This document shows positions 23,601 through 34,446 of a stretch of DNA of 64,000 nt, one piece after another; positions within the stretch are counted from its first letter, which is position 1, and each line of letters starts with the position of its first letter. Source of the stretch: Paraphaeosphaeria minitans (taxonomy: Eukaryota; Ascomycota; Dothideomycetes; Pleosporales; Didymosphaeriaceae). The stretch spans positions 868,001 through 932,000 of the forward strand of contig WJXW01000011.1 in assembly GCA_015832175.1 (NCBI GenBank). The letters run 5' to 3'. A program made the position numbers and the translations under genes. The notes beneath the pieces were generated by a model. That model made no database searches and was not told where the DNA came from. It saw nothing but the letters and a program-made list of their open reading frames with translations.

Positions 23601-25442
23601 CTACAACTCCATCTGCTCTGGTTCTTCAACGTGCGATGCAGCATGACCATGCGCGAAGATGCGGACCAAACTGGCTCTGAAACCTTCGAGATCAATGTCG
23701 TAGACGAGCCCGCTCTCACTTTTCCAGATAACGACCTGATTGATAGGGATGCCAGCATACCACGGCCCCTCGACATCATTAACGCAAAAGTCGTCCCAGA
23801 CATCTGTTTCTCCTTTCGGTCGCTCGCTGACAATTTGCAAACGCCAGGTCTCACCCTTTTGGTTCTCTTCGTCGCGATATAATAATGTTGGGACTAAGAG
23901 CAAATACCATGGCTTGTCATCCGGTCTGCCGAGGGATTGAAGGAGGCTCGACTGCAACATGTTGGTCGAGTTGGATATAAACTCTTCAACAACCAGCCCC
24001 CGGTGGTCAGCGTTCAGAATCAGAGACGAGTTGAGCTTAGGATCGGCGGCGATGTACCGTCCTGCGTAGCTCTCCTCTAGTGTTGCGATGGCAATTTGTT
24101 CAGCTGCGCGGGCCAATCCGATCGTAACAGTTTCACGCAGCGTCTTGAAGAAGTCGGAAGGGCCCGCTAACAGTAGGGTGACTCCAAGATCGTACTGCGG
24201 AATCAAAATGATTTGAGACGTGTAACTTGGAAGGCCGCCGCCCTTGGTAATGAATCTGACTGCGCGTTGCGAGCTTGTCAGGACGCGATCGCTCTGAAAG
24301 ATCTCCCACGGCATGCCATAGAAGCTGTGCAGGTCTTTGGACGGCGATACCGGGTGCATCCAATTGAGGGCATGTGTTATGCCGTTGTACCTAGTCAGGA
24401 CATGGCGCAGGAACTTAGACATGTCATTGGACGACGTGAAGATGCCACCAGTGGGATTCTGTACGCCTTCGTCGACGTCATAGTAATGCGGCCACAGGGG
24501 AATCACTCCTTCACTGTCTGGTGGGTTGGAGAAGGTACTCCTGCCCATCTTCAACGGCTTGAATATAGCTTCATCAATGTATGACTCGTATGTTTGATTT
24601 GTGACGTTCGCAATCACAAGCCCAAGTAGTTCAAAGGCCACGTTGGAGTAGGTCGACTGTTGGTTCGGCGCAAACGTGGGATGGTCGGCTTTGACGGATC
24701 GAATCAGGTCTACAACTTCTCAGCCACCGAATTCTACCAAGGGCAGATACAATGCATACCGCTTGCCGTACATGGATTGTGATGGTTGTCCGAATACTCG
24801 TCGCAAGTCATAAGGCCTTCTCTCGACACCGGCGGAAGACCCCATTCACCCGTTATCTGGTTCATGTTGCCAGCATTGATCATATCGGATTGAGCCACTA
24901 CAAATGTCAGGTACACATACGACGAATGGCGCACAATGCATTGGCAGCCTACGTTCACGCGGTATGCCACTGAGCTGGCTCGCCAGAGATCGCAGCGTTA
25001 TGTCCTTCCAAGGCAACGTGCCATTCTGAGGTCCTTTCAACTCAGTCAAGTATTTCTCTACAGAGTCGTCGAGGCTGATGTTCCCTGCGGCATGTTGCTG
25101 CAGCAAGCCTAGCACAGTGAATGCCTTGGTGATGCTCGCAATGCGATATAGGGCGCTACCGTCGACGTGAGGTATATCGGGACGAGATGCATTCCGTGCG
25201 CGCGCAGTATGGTGAAACTCCCATAGGGATTCTTTTGAGGAAGTGACCTCGATGGATATGGAGGTAGAGTTGTATTTCGGGTCACCTAGAGCGATTGTAA
25301 GTACATCGTGAAGGGTTGTCAAGGCATCCTTTAAAATTGGATGGTCTTGATCATATTCAGGCGGAGGAAGCGCATATGACGGCTCATAGCACGTCGCGAC
25401 CGCAAGCCCTACGAATGCGAAGCCAAATAATGGCAATAGCAT
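23601..25442 (-). CDS. Beta-lactamase/penicillin-binding-protein-like serine hydrolase, secreted
   Basis: Fungal members of this class-C-like family hydrolyse esters or amides; few substrates are known. Exons 25442-24953, 24897-24760 and 24709-23601 give 578 residues. The ATG at 25442 provides a signal peptide (MLLPLFGFAFVGLAVATC), while the frame further upstream lacks an ATG. The catalytic S-x-x-K is Ser103-I-T-Lys106 in RIASITKAF. The Y-x-N motif is in QSTYSNVAFELLG, and TKGGGLPSYTS replaces the K-T-G/H-x-G motif. The first exon ends in LASQLSGIPRE, as in relatives. The 55- and 50-nt introns (GTAGGC and GTATGC donors, TAG acceptors) keep phase. The C-terminal 200 residues form a lipocalin-like extension with several N-glycosylation sites. 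Its head faces the broken xylosidase 0.5 kb away. Confidence 0.88.
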
Positions 25443-25961
25443 GACAGTGATCGCGTTCCCAGCGCGTTGGCGTGGTGGTTCTCCCTTTTGGTGGGACAGT
25501 GGAGAACCATTGGAAGTCAGCCTCGGCCTTGGCGCCGTCACCCCTCACAGGCGCATCCGTCCAACACTTTCACATCAACCATCTCGCCGACCGTCGCACC
25601 TCACTGAAGCTTTTAACCACGAATTCCTTGTGAATCATTGATTCGTGCGATTTCTGAAGAAGATGGCAGCTACTCTATCGAGTACCACGATGTCGGTCGC
25701 GGTCAATCCCTCCTAGGCCGTTCCCCTCACGCATATTGCGTAGATTAGATCGAGCTGCGTGAGGCTTAACATGAGTATGGATCGTCCAAAGCACCGAGTA
25801 GGATCAATACGAGCACCCTCACTGCGTTAGCCAGTTCATTCGTGGAATGCTTCAAGCTTCGAGGCTCAGCTCATCACGATGATATCAACACTGATATCTT
25901 CGTTTTCGTTTCGTCACGTTCAAACGTAGTCTTTCTCCAAGCGATTTTTTAACGATTAAAT
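25443..25961. promoter_or_regulatory. Divergent spacer between hydrolase and GH3 pseudogene
   Basis: This 519-bp region would hold the promoters of both. No clear TATA box or repeated element is seen. Confidence 0.4.
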
Positions 25962-27480
25962 ATGGCCCGCATTTTACCCGTCTCGGCCGTTATGACGCTG
26001 GGGCAGCTGGCTTCCTGCGACAGGTAGACGGACTGTGTCAATGGGCCATTGGCTCGCAACGATGTCTGCAATACGGAACCCAATACATCTGAGCGTGCGA
26101 AAGCGCTTGTCTCCGTAATGGCCATTGAGGAGAAATTGGCCAACATGGTGGAGTGTGCGCGGAGCGCCTGGGTCTTCCCAAGTCTGACTGGTGGAACGAA
26201 GCTCTTCATAGAGAACCGACCATGTTTGCGAGGCTGGGGGCTGGACAACTGATGCTGTTGGAGCTTTCAATGCGAAGAGGTCATCGATCGAGCATTACGT
26301 CGCCAATACGAAGTGTTGATACGTGCTGACTACTTCGCTATCTTTCGCGATGAGGTCGTAAGTCCATGTTCTTTACGGCCGGGAAAAAGCCAACACGAAG
26401 CTTGCACAATCACTAGCTCTCCAAGCGGCAGTCGAAGGTACAGCACTTCTGAAAATTGACGGAACTCCTCCCGTCAAGTTGGCAAAGAACCAAAGCGTTA
26501 CAATCATTGGATGTTGGGCAAGTGAACCTCCGGTGTCGCTATGCTAGGCAACTGCTTTGGTAAACCAGCAGAACATCGAACGCCACTCAGGGCATCACAG
26601 GGGGCCGGCTTCTAGATAAACTATGCGACTGCTCCAGCATCAGGCACAGCGAATTACAGTGCCGCAATACAAGCAGCCCGAAATTCCGATATCGTGGTCT
26701 ACTTCGGCGGAATCAGTACAGCCTTTGAGACCGAAGATAAGGACCGAATCATGATCGCGTGGCCGGAATTACAGCATATACTCCTACGTGAACTCAGCGC
26801 TTTGGGGAAGAAAATTAGCATAGTTCGGTCAGGAAGGACCATCGATAACACCCACCTGAATGGACGAGTCAATTCCGTGCTCTAGGTTGACTACCCTAGT
26901 ATGTGTGGTGGCCCAGCCGCGTGGAACATAATAACCGGCAAGACAGCGCCTGCTGGCTGTCTTCACATCACGCAATACCCAACGAACTACACTGGGCTGG
27001 TTCCAATGACGGATATGTCGCTCTAACCCAGCAGCAAGAATCCCGGACGCACGTACGAATGGTACTCCCAAGAGGTGCAAGAATTCGGCTTTGGACTGCG
27101 CTACAGACATAGTCACCCATCCCCCCACTGGGTGCTCCTTTATTTCCCGTAAATACCGCTGTCTGATTCCCTCTCATGTTCAATTTAAGAACAACAGCAA
27201 TGTAATATCCGACTTTGTCACTCTGGTTTTCGTAATTGCCACAGCTGAACTTACCCCTCGTCCAATCGAGGAGCTGGCTTTGTACAAGCGTATGGTCAAT
27301 ATCAGGCCTGGAGAGGAGATATGAGGGTGAGTGCTGCTTCGTGTTGACGTGCTGCAGCAGGACAAGGCTTGTTTCAAGCTCACTGGTGGAAACGTGGCGT
27401 TGGATGTTTGGCCGCAGCCGGAGGCTCGGGACGCCACGCGTGCTCCCTATAAACAGATGGTTCTTCCCCCAGAAGCCGTT
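25962..27480 (+). pseudogene. Degenerate GH3 beta-xylosidase
   Basis: The plus strand carries shattered pieces of a family-3 exo-beta-1,4-xylosidase. The start reads MARILPVSAVMTLGQLASCD, then, after a stop, ERAKALVSVMAIEEKLANMV. A frameshift follows, and the next frame gives RLGLPKSDWWNEALH, the classic GH3 xylosidase motif. The central catalytic region is missing: by 26320 the frame is already at DYFAIFRDEV and SPCSLRPGKSQHEA. Next come LGNCFGKPAEH, NYATAPASGTANYSAAIQAA, DIVVYFGGISTAFETEDKDR, CGGPAAWNIITGKTAPAG and QYPTNYTGLVPMTDMSL, then a fibronectin-III-like end with PRPIEELALYKRMVNIRPGE and KLTGGNVALDVWPQPEA. At least five stops and several frameshifts break it, and the loss of the catalytic domain means no active enzyme. 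Confidence 0.9.
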
Positions 27481-28433
27481 AGTAACGATTGATCCTGTTA
27501 AAGTCGAGGCCGATCGTCCGATTCCGGCAGATTCGCAGTGAGCGCGAGCATGCTAGTGTAAACCTCCATCGTCGAACAAGTTGATCCGCAATTTGTTCCC
27601 GAGCGCGCCAACCAGGATTTTGCATTTCGCTTTATTAGTACGTTGACATAATCCGGTGGCGTGGGTGTACCTTAATATGCGGGAATCTGTACCGGGCTTG
27701 GCTACTCCCTTGGCTAATGCGCATGGGTGAATGGATATCTACTTCAGGATGAGATCGTCAATATCTATCTGGGTACCGAGGCTACAATCTAAGCTTATAT
27801 TGACCTCAGAAACTTTCTGAGCGTCGTATACGCACTTCTGCGTAAGTGGCGAGTCGCCGCACAGAATTAGTCACGCTCTCGCGCAATGGCAAAGCAGACT
27901 AACTTTGACATCTTAGGGTTACTTCTGAAGCATTCTCTTTCTGGTCTTTTCGAAGCTGTGGAAACTACAATATTAAAGTGATTTCCTCCTACCGCAGTAT
28001 TCACAGAGCTGGTCTCAAGGCTAGACCGGTGGATCTAGCTACCTTGCCCTGGCGATGCAGGGACCAGATTTTGCTCTACTCAAAAGTATGGCAAACATGC
28101 GCTTCATATCAGAAAGCACACTGTACGATGTCGTGCTACCTTCGGAGCTTCGAGAGTGCTGCACCCTCTCATATACGCATTCTCCCGCACCTAACTAAGG
28201 AAAGATATTCCCCATGCTATGGAGCAATGGGTTCGAGAGCACCCTTTCCACTTCTTGGCCTCCGGCAGCACGCTCGATGTTCGGAGTCGACAAAAAACAG
28301 AAGAATGGGCCCATCGGCAATCAAGCGCTTGCTGGTAACGATGAAGGGTATAAAGCCATGTGGGGTTGCACATCGGTGAAGTCTCTGGTTCGTGCAAGTC
28401 TCGTGATTTCGTTGGTCGTAGACAATAGCCACC
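27481..28433. other. Spacer after the GH3 relic
   Basis: A 133-codon open frame at 27978-28379 has no recognisable feature and I do not call it. The rest shows no coding signal. Confidence 0.45.
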
Positions 28434-30197
28434 ATGCTCGCGGAAGCTTCTCTCACGTTGCTCGGCTTGTCCAGCAGCGTTGCAGCGCAGAATCTTACAT
28501 GGAGCCTTCCCTCGGGAATCCCTCGCCCTTCGACTTGGGTGTCTTTGCCGTCCCCTTCTGTTTCTGCGTCTCTCAGCTTTGGCGTCCCGCCATCCAGTGG
28601 CCTTTCCATCCTGTTACCAACGCTTTCGCTGCCTTTGCCACCCAACATCACCCTTCCGACTGTGCGTCCGACGCTGCCCTCGTTGTCGCTACCTTCGCTG
28701 TCCCTTCCTACCGCTCTGCCCTCGTTGACACTACCGCTGCCCAGTGTGAACATCACGCAGCCAGCACTACCATCGATCTCGCCGATATCACCTCCGAGTT
28801 TGTCACTCCCACTCCCAACCACCTCTATCGGAGTCCCTACAGTTCCAATCCCAAACTCGACTTTCCCAGTTACGCCGCGACCGCCCGTTCCGACAATGTC
28901 ATTGCCAACATTACGCCCACCACCGCCACCTCCAGTCTTCAACTCAACTGGCTTTCCTACGCTCATTATTCCAACGGCTAGACCCTCACCACCTATCTTC
29001 AACTCGACTCTGGCACCGTCTTTCCCAACATCGAGTCTCTTTCCGACAATCAGTCTTCCCACTCTGAGTCTACCGTCGTTGAGTTCGCCTTCATTGAGCA
29101 TTCCTACGATTAGACCCTCGCCGCCCGCTCTCAATTCGACTGTTGTGCCATCTCTCCCAACAACGAGACCGATTCCAACATTGAGCCTGCCGACTCTTAC
29201 TATCCCGACGACCAGGCCTTCACCACCTGTCTTCAACACTACGATTGTCGTGCCGCCTGTTCCTACAACAAGACCCTTACCGCCGATATCTTCGTCAAAT
29301 CTAATTCCTCCTGTCCCAACATTCAGCGTTACCACGCTGAAGCCTTGGCCCTCTGTTTTCAACACGACGACAATAGTGCCTCCATTCCCAACCACAAGGC
29401 CTCTTCCGCCAATTTCTTCTTCCTCAAGACCAGCTCCTCCGGTGCCTTCGTCATCAAAATCTGTTCCACCAGTCTCATGGCCAGCTCCGACATCTCCCGT
29501 ACCGCCAACATCAAGGCCCACCCCCTCAACGCCACCCACTTCGAAGCCTTCGCCTCCGTTACCGCCGACGACCAAACCCTCTACACTCCCTGCTCCAACA
29601 TCCAAACCTTCCTCACCTCCAACATCAAAGCCTTCCTTACCTTCACCTCCAACATCGAGGCCCACGCCCCCACCTCCTCCTACTTCGAAACCAACTCCAC
29701 CACCACCGCCATCTTCATCCCGTGCCACGCCAAGCACATTCATAACCAGTCCTTCCCGCACGTCCAGCAAGCCTCCCTCGCCCACGCCTACTGGAGACCC
29801 CTGGGAGCCATGCGACCCAGACGAAGATGACGACTGCTGGTGTGATGATGACGATGACTGGTGGAGCGACGACGACGACGATGACAATGACTGGGAGTGG
29901 TACTGGCATAAGGGCAGCCAACAGTATCACAGGCATCACCGCTACGGCAAGAACGGAGAAATGGTCAAGCATGTTGGACATAGGCTGACGAAGGTCGTGA
30001 GCAAAGGCGAGGTCGGCGAGCGACCTATTGGTGAGAGACCGATTAGTGACAGGCCGATTGAGGACAGGCCGATTGAGGACAGGCCGATTGAGGACAGGCC
30101 GATTGAGGACAGGCCGATTGAGGACAGGCCGATTGAGGACAGGCCGATTGAGGACAGGCCGATTGATGGAAGACCAATTGGGTGGGGCAGAGTGTAG
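28434..30197 (+). CDS. Secreted Pro/Ser/Thr/Leu-rich protein with acidic Asp/Trp segment and RPI pentapeptide tail
   Basis: I do not recognise a family. The intronless frame encodes 587 residues. A signal peptide (MLAEASLTLLGLSSSVAA) is followed by QNLTWSLPSG and then about 430 residues of low complexity: first S-L-P-T/S repeats (SLPSLSLPTALPSLTLPLPS), later PP-T-S-[KR]-P repeats like those of cell-wall or mucin-like proteins, with many NxT sites early on. Residues about 456-500 are strongly acidic and Trp/Cys-containing (DEDDDCWCDDDDDWWSDDDD). A short His/Lys/Arg-rich part follows, then eleven pentads x-x-R-P-I from about residue 528 to the end. The composition suggests an extended wall-associated or extracellular protein, and no GPI signal is seen. 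The opposite strand is also open for over 550 codons but is a shadow of this biased sequence. Confidence 0.75.
   Translation: MLAEASLTLLGLSSSVAAQNLTWSLPSGIPRPSTWVSLPSPSVSASLSFGVPPSSGLSILLPTLSLPLPPNITLPTVRPTLPSLSLPSLSLPTALPSLTLPLPSVNITQPALPSISPISPPSLSLPLPTTSIGVPTVPIPNSTFPVTPRPPVPTMSLPTLRPPPPPPVFNSTGFPTLIIPTARPSPPIFNSTLAPSFPTSSLFPTISLPTLSLPSLSSPSLSIPTIRPSPPALNSTVVPSLPTTRPIPTLSLPTLTIPTTRPSPPVFNTTIVVPPVPTTRPLPPISSSNLIPPVPTFSVTTLKPWPSVFNTTTIVPPFPTTRPLPPISSSSRPAPPVPSSSKSVPPVSWPAPTSPVPPTSRPTPSTPPTSKPSPPLPPTTKPSTLPAPTSKPSSPPTSKPSLPSPPTSRPTPPPPPTSKPTPPPPPSSSRATPSTFITSPSRTSSKPPSPTPTGDPWEPCDPDEDDDCWCDDDDDWWSDDDDDDNDWEWYWHKGSQQYHRHHRYGKNGEMVKHVGHRLTKVVSKGEVGERPIGERPISDRPIEDRPIEDRPIEDRPIEDRPIEDRPIEDRPIEDRPIDGRPIGWGRV
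30018..30175 (+). repeat. 15-bp coding minisatellite (pentapeptide RPI repeat)
   Basis: The unit GACAGGCCGATTGAG codes DRPIE. Eight near-perfect DNA copies start at 30048, 30063, 30078, 30093, 30108, 30123, 30138 and 30153. Three more diverged pentads flank them (GERPI twice before, DGRPI after). The unit length keeps the frame. Confidence 0.92.
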
Positions 30198-32139
30198 AGG
30201 GTAGATCACTATCATTAATTCTACGAATCCATCGTTGCTGACAGATGCCCGTTTATCGGCTTAGGCACTTATCGCTTTTTATCTAGTGACGTGCAAGCGT
30301 TGCTGAAATCGTGATTTCCTCCGAATGCATTTATTCGGCACTACAGACCAAGTTAGTCTCGACACCTACAATAGACCCGAACCTCATCAAGTCCTAATCT
30401 GACACTTTGCCGGTCAATGAACTAAAGGCAAAAGAAGGCAAATATTACCCCGTTCTCGGATCCAGGATGACCAACAACACCCCAGAAGGCACGTTCTCGA
30501 CTACAAAAAGCATTAAATCCACACAATCTGAAAAATGATCAAGATACGTAGAAGAACGTTTGTGGTGCCTTGCCAACTCGCAACCCAATGCCAAAAGCCA
30601 CGTCCACTCAACTGAGACTTTCGTCGGCGAGTAGCACTAATATAAATACCTACCATAGCTAGATATCTGTGACTCGTCTTTCATTCAACACCAGAGTACC
30701 TACAAAGACCACACAACTGTCTACCCAACCCCGAACCTCCCTTCTGCAAGCATCCTACACAATCGCCATCGACCTATTGCTACGCAAATGCCTTCCTTCC
30801 AAAGCAGCCTTACCTGCACCACGAAGAAGAAAAGAAAATGACGCCCGGGCACTACATACAACGAATATCTCTTAAACCCACATGAATCCCTTTTCCACAT
30901 CGTCAACGCCAGCACCTTAAACATTCATCGCAGCATAGAAAAGGCCGTGGGTCGAACCTCCATCAGTAGCAAGCGCTATAAACGTACCCATCCTCTTCCT
31001 GCGCTATACATCCTTCCCTCTCACAGCACACTCGTGTCATCTCCGCCATCCCAGGTAGGTATCCTGCCACGCGTCAACGTCGAACCCGGCGCCCGCAAAG
31101 GCCGGCGCCCCACGGCCCCAACGCCGCGGCCATGCCATGCACCGGGACAGGGGTCGCGAATGGGCCTGCTCACGGGCTCGGAGCTTTTCCTTGGAAGGTT
31201 CGGGACGGGGGGTTAGGAGTTTGTGCGCGTGCGCGCGGAGGTGCGTGGTTCCGGGACGGGACGGGGTGGGATGGGGACGTGCGAGGCCGGGGGGCTGATG
31301 CGGCCTGCGGCACGAGGAGGGGCTGTGGCGTGCGTGCGGGATGGTGCGTGGAGGAGTGATGCAGGAGTGTGCGTTGAGTATGCGAGGACGGCAGGACGCA
31401 GGGAGACTAGTTTGAAGCGGGACGATAAGTTTACGGGGCGAGGGTGCGAGAGAGCATGATGTAGGTAGGTAGGTAGGTAGGTAGTGGGACGGATAGACTC
31501 GTCGATTGCGATTGTGGTTTGCATAGCAACGGCGTCACAAGTTCAAGGTGAGAAGTCGAGCAATTGTGTTACCCCGTTCATTCCTCTATAGACACAAGTG
31601 ACGGGAAGCGCGCCTTGGGCGTCATAGTACATACAATCCCCATCTTTGGGGCACCGCTCACACGTCCATCTCTTCTGCGCACCGAGCCATTGCGCACCAG
31701 GCCCCATCGCCTCGTCTGGTATTAAGGGAAGAACTACAAAGTTGGCAACAGCGCAAGCAATATGGTAAAAGAATCGATGGGGAGGAAGTGAAAAGGTAAG
31801 GGAAGTGAAATGGTAAGGGAAACGCGCAAAAGCGAGAGCGTAAGGCATGAACATGTGCAAGCAGCAACATGCGAGGGAAAGCCAATCCATCCAAGGGTGG
31901 GCGGGTTTGCGGTGGGTGCAGCGATGGTGGTGGTGAGGTGTGGTCAGGGGTCTTGTAACAGGAAGCGTGAAAGACGAAACCGCAAACGCCGCAGGACTGG
32001 CTCCGTGTGCCAAAGTCTGTGTCTGTCACTGCCTGTGCTGCCCAGACGCGTGCGAAAAGGAACCCGAACGAACTAGTAGTACAACGGCTGAAGCCGGCCG
32101 GTCAATCGAAACTCCCTGTTGTGAAAGAAGAGAGGTGCA
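30198..32139. other. Convergent spacer of 1.9 kb
   Basis: No gene is supported. A minus-strand frame at 31543-32013 ends in a Cys-containing stretch (RWTCERCPKDGDC) but lacks a signal peptide or known motif. The area 31080-31460 is very G-rich. A GGTA array lies at 31462-31485. Confidence 0.45.
31462..31485. repeat. GTAG/TAGG microsatellite, about six units
   Basis: GTAGGTAGGTAGGTAGGTAGGTAG is the complement of the TACC arrays elsewhere in the window and is the longest of them. Confidence 0.9.
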
Positions 32140-34446
32140 TCATATCCAGCCGTTTGCTGGTGGAGTGCGCGCCATAGTTCCCGCGCCGAGGGGAATGCGC
32201 GCCGTTGGCGATGGGCTCGTGCTCGATTTCAGCGAGTTCGAGCGGCTCGGATGAATACTCGGCGTGGCTGGTGATGTGGGAGAGAGCGTCGAAGACGGTG
32301 AGATGGGGTTCATCCTGAGGCCGCTGAGACCGGGAGCGCTTCGTAGAGGAATGGGAGGCTGAAGGGTAGGCGGTGGTCCAGGTATGGCGGATCGAGGGGT
32401 CGGAGGAAGTATCTTCTCGCGTTGACCTTGGAGGTAGGTGGCGGGGGAGAGAACGGGGAAAGCGACACTCTCGCCGGGACTGGGCTTGGCAGGTGAGCCG
32501 AGGGTGGCACCTTGGGGCTTTAGAGGGCAAGGAAAGGCGACTGCTTGCAGAGTCTCGCCTTCTAGGTCGGGGGGAGTAGTATTGGTCGAAGGGCTCTGGA
32601 TGGGAAGTCCGAGAGTCTCTACGCTGGAATGGCTTTCGTCGCGACGTAGAGGGGGGACAGGTGGCGGGTCCTGGCCATAAGTAGCTGCGCCTAGTATTGC
32701 TGGCGCAAGTGAGAAGCGGAGGCCGATTTGCACTGTTGCGCTGCTGTCGGTACTCTGGTTGCGGTAGTGACGTCCTGAAAATAGAGGTGGCGGTTTCACA
32801 AGGAAATTGAAAGCCTCTCCTACATCAGTGACAGATTTAGCGTCACTAATAGAGCCCTTGCGTGATTGACGGCGCATCGCAAGCTGGGAGAATCGACCCT
32901 GAGGTGCTGCAAGTTTTCCTGGACTGTAAACAGTCGCGGGCAAACGGGGGACGTCTTCGGCTCGTGTCGGGAAAAGCGAGTAGTTGGACTTGTTACGCCT
33001 GTGTAGGCCATTGCTACCGTCCTTCTGCTCCACAAAAAGTCCCGTCTGCAACGGGTCAGGCGGAAGCGGCCACTTGGTAGGATCGATAGGGCCTTCAGAT
33101 CGAGCGGAGGCCGGAGTAAGGGGGCGTTGCGGACGGTCGAAGTAGCCTGGCTCGATGTCGAATCGGTTCTTCTCGGGGCCAACGTCTATCAGGCCTTGTC
33201 TGCTTTCCGGGCGACGGCCGCCTTGCAGTGCCAGTGGGCCACTAATGTTCATCTCGAGATCGCTGGGACCGAACAATCGAAACTTCGGGCGTTTCTGTTT
33301 TGCGTTGGCGTTCATCTCGCTCATGGGCATGATGACAAGGCGCGTAGCGTTGACACGGAGGAACAGATGGACGAAAGCGATAACGATGCCGGAACAGAAC
33401 AAAGCGACCTCGGCGATTCTAGACGTAGCGTAAGTGCTGTTAAAATCCTGTCGGTGAGCTTGCACTTCGACAGGTAGTACCAGTGTCTGTAGGTTCTGTT
33501 AGCTGGCGTTTCAATCTATCTAGGGCTTAAACGTACGTATAGCAAAGCCGACATGATCAAGTAGTAGCACATCCGCGAAGCTGCGATTCGCTGGTTTGGA
33601 TCGACCTTGGAAGTGCGCATCAACTGTATGCCAATGATAGCCGCCAGTATCAGGAACATGCTGATGAGTATGACGAGTACGACCATCATGAGAAGCTCGT
33701 AACGCATAGGATACCAAATCAGGCTGGCAAAGCATCGGTTGTACATGGGCCAAGCTATCGTGGGAATCCACATCATCAACGTCAGGAAGCAGATGGATCC
33801 GATGCAGATTGTCGTCGTCCATTTTCCCTTTGGCGCGAATCGTTCCGCCTTGAGAGCTCGCATCGCCATATCGATACCAAAAATTAGAGTTACAATACCC
33901 AAGAGGAAGATCGCTGTACGAGTCAGTCGGATGAGTGTTCGAGAAAACAGTTGTGCGTACCGGGGAGGGTGATCATGGCCAGACCTCGGCATTGGTCGGA
34001 TAAAACACTACTGAGAGAAGTGCTCTGCACTGCTACAAATATAACTTGTTGTATGACCGCACCAGTAGCCAGTACGAGTGGGAAGGTCTCTGCGGGATGA
34101 ACGTTCCGGAGCGCGGCGAATCGTCTGGCAATCGTCAGTCGTGGATGAGTGGAAATATGTAAGGCGCCACTCACACTTTCTTCAAGGGCACCTTCAGCGC
34201 GGCTGCCCTCTTCGCATCCGAAATAATCCGGTGAACGGTCAACAGTGCCAATCCCAGACTGAAGGCGCCCAAGGTCAGATGCATCGTGCGCAGCGTCTGG
34301 ACCTGAGCAAGCTTGAGGCTCCCAATCAACTTCCGGGTTTCGTTCTGGCTCGTCCACGGGTTCTCACGGACAGCCGAGGTGTTGAGGGTCATGTTGAAGT
34401 GCGACCGCATGTCGAGGTGCGGATGTCGGAGGCCCCATCCTTCCAT
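32140..34446 (-). CDS. Seven-transmembrane receptor-like protein with long cytoplasmic tail
   Basis: Exons 34446-34175, 34124-33961, 33913-33537 and 33486-32140 give 719 residues. A short N-terminus with N-glycosylation sites (NMTLNTS, SQNETR) is followed by seven hydrophobic segments, in order: RTMHLTLGAFSLGLALLTVH; LVLATGAVIQQVIFVAV; AIFLLGIVTLIFGIDMAM; TICIGSICFLTLMMWIP; LMMVVLVILISMFLILAAI; MCYYLIMSALLYTLVLPV; and VALFCSGIVIAFVHLFLRV. The last 400 residues are hydrophilic, Ser/Pro-rich and probably intracellular and phosphorylated. The layout is that of a G-protein-coupled receptor; similar fungal proteins have been annotated as family-C-like GPCRs, but I see no ligand-binding Venus-flytrap domain, so the class is unsure. 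Introns of 50, 47 and 50 nt have GTGAGT, GTACGC and GTACGT donors. Confidence 0.78.

Noticed and set aside
28217..29887. 556-codon minus-strand open frame, Gly/Val-rich, opposite the Pro-rich secreted protein
   Set aside because: It mirrors the biased codon use of the plus-strand gene, whose signal peptide and frame-keeping pentapeptide repeats show the true coding strand.
31543..32013. 156-codon minus-strand frame with a late Cys-containing segment
   Set aside because: No signal peptide, no known motif, His/Pro/Leu-rich random-looking start, in a 3'-flank region. Transcript data could change this.
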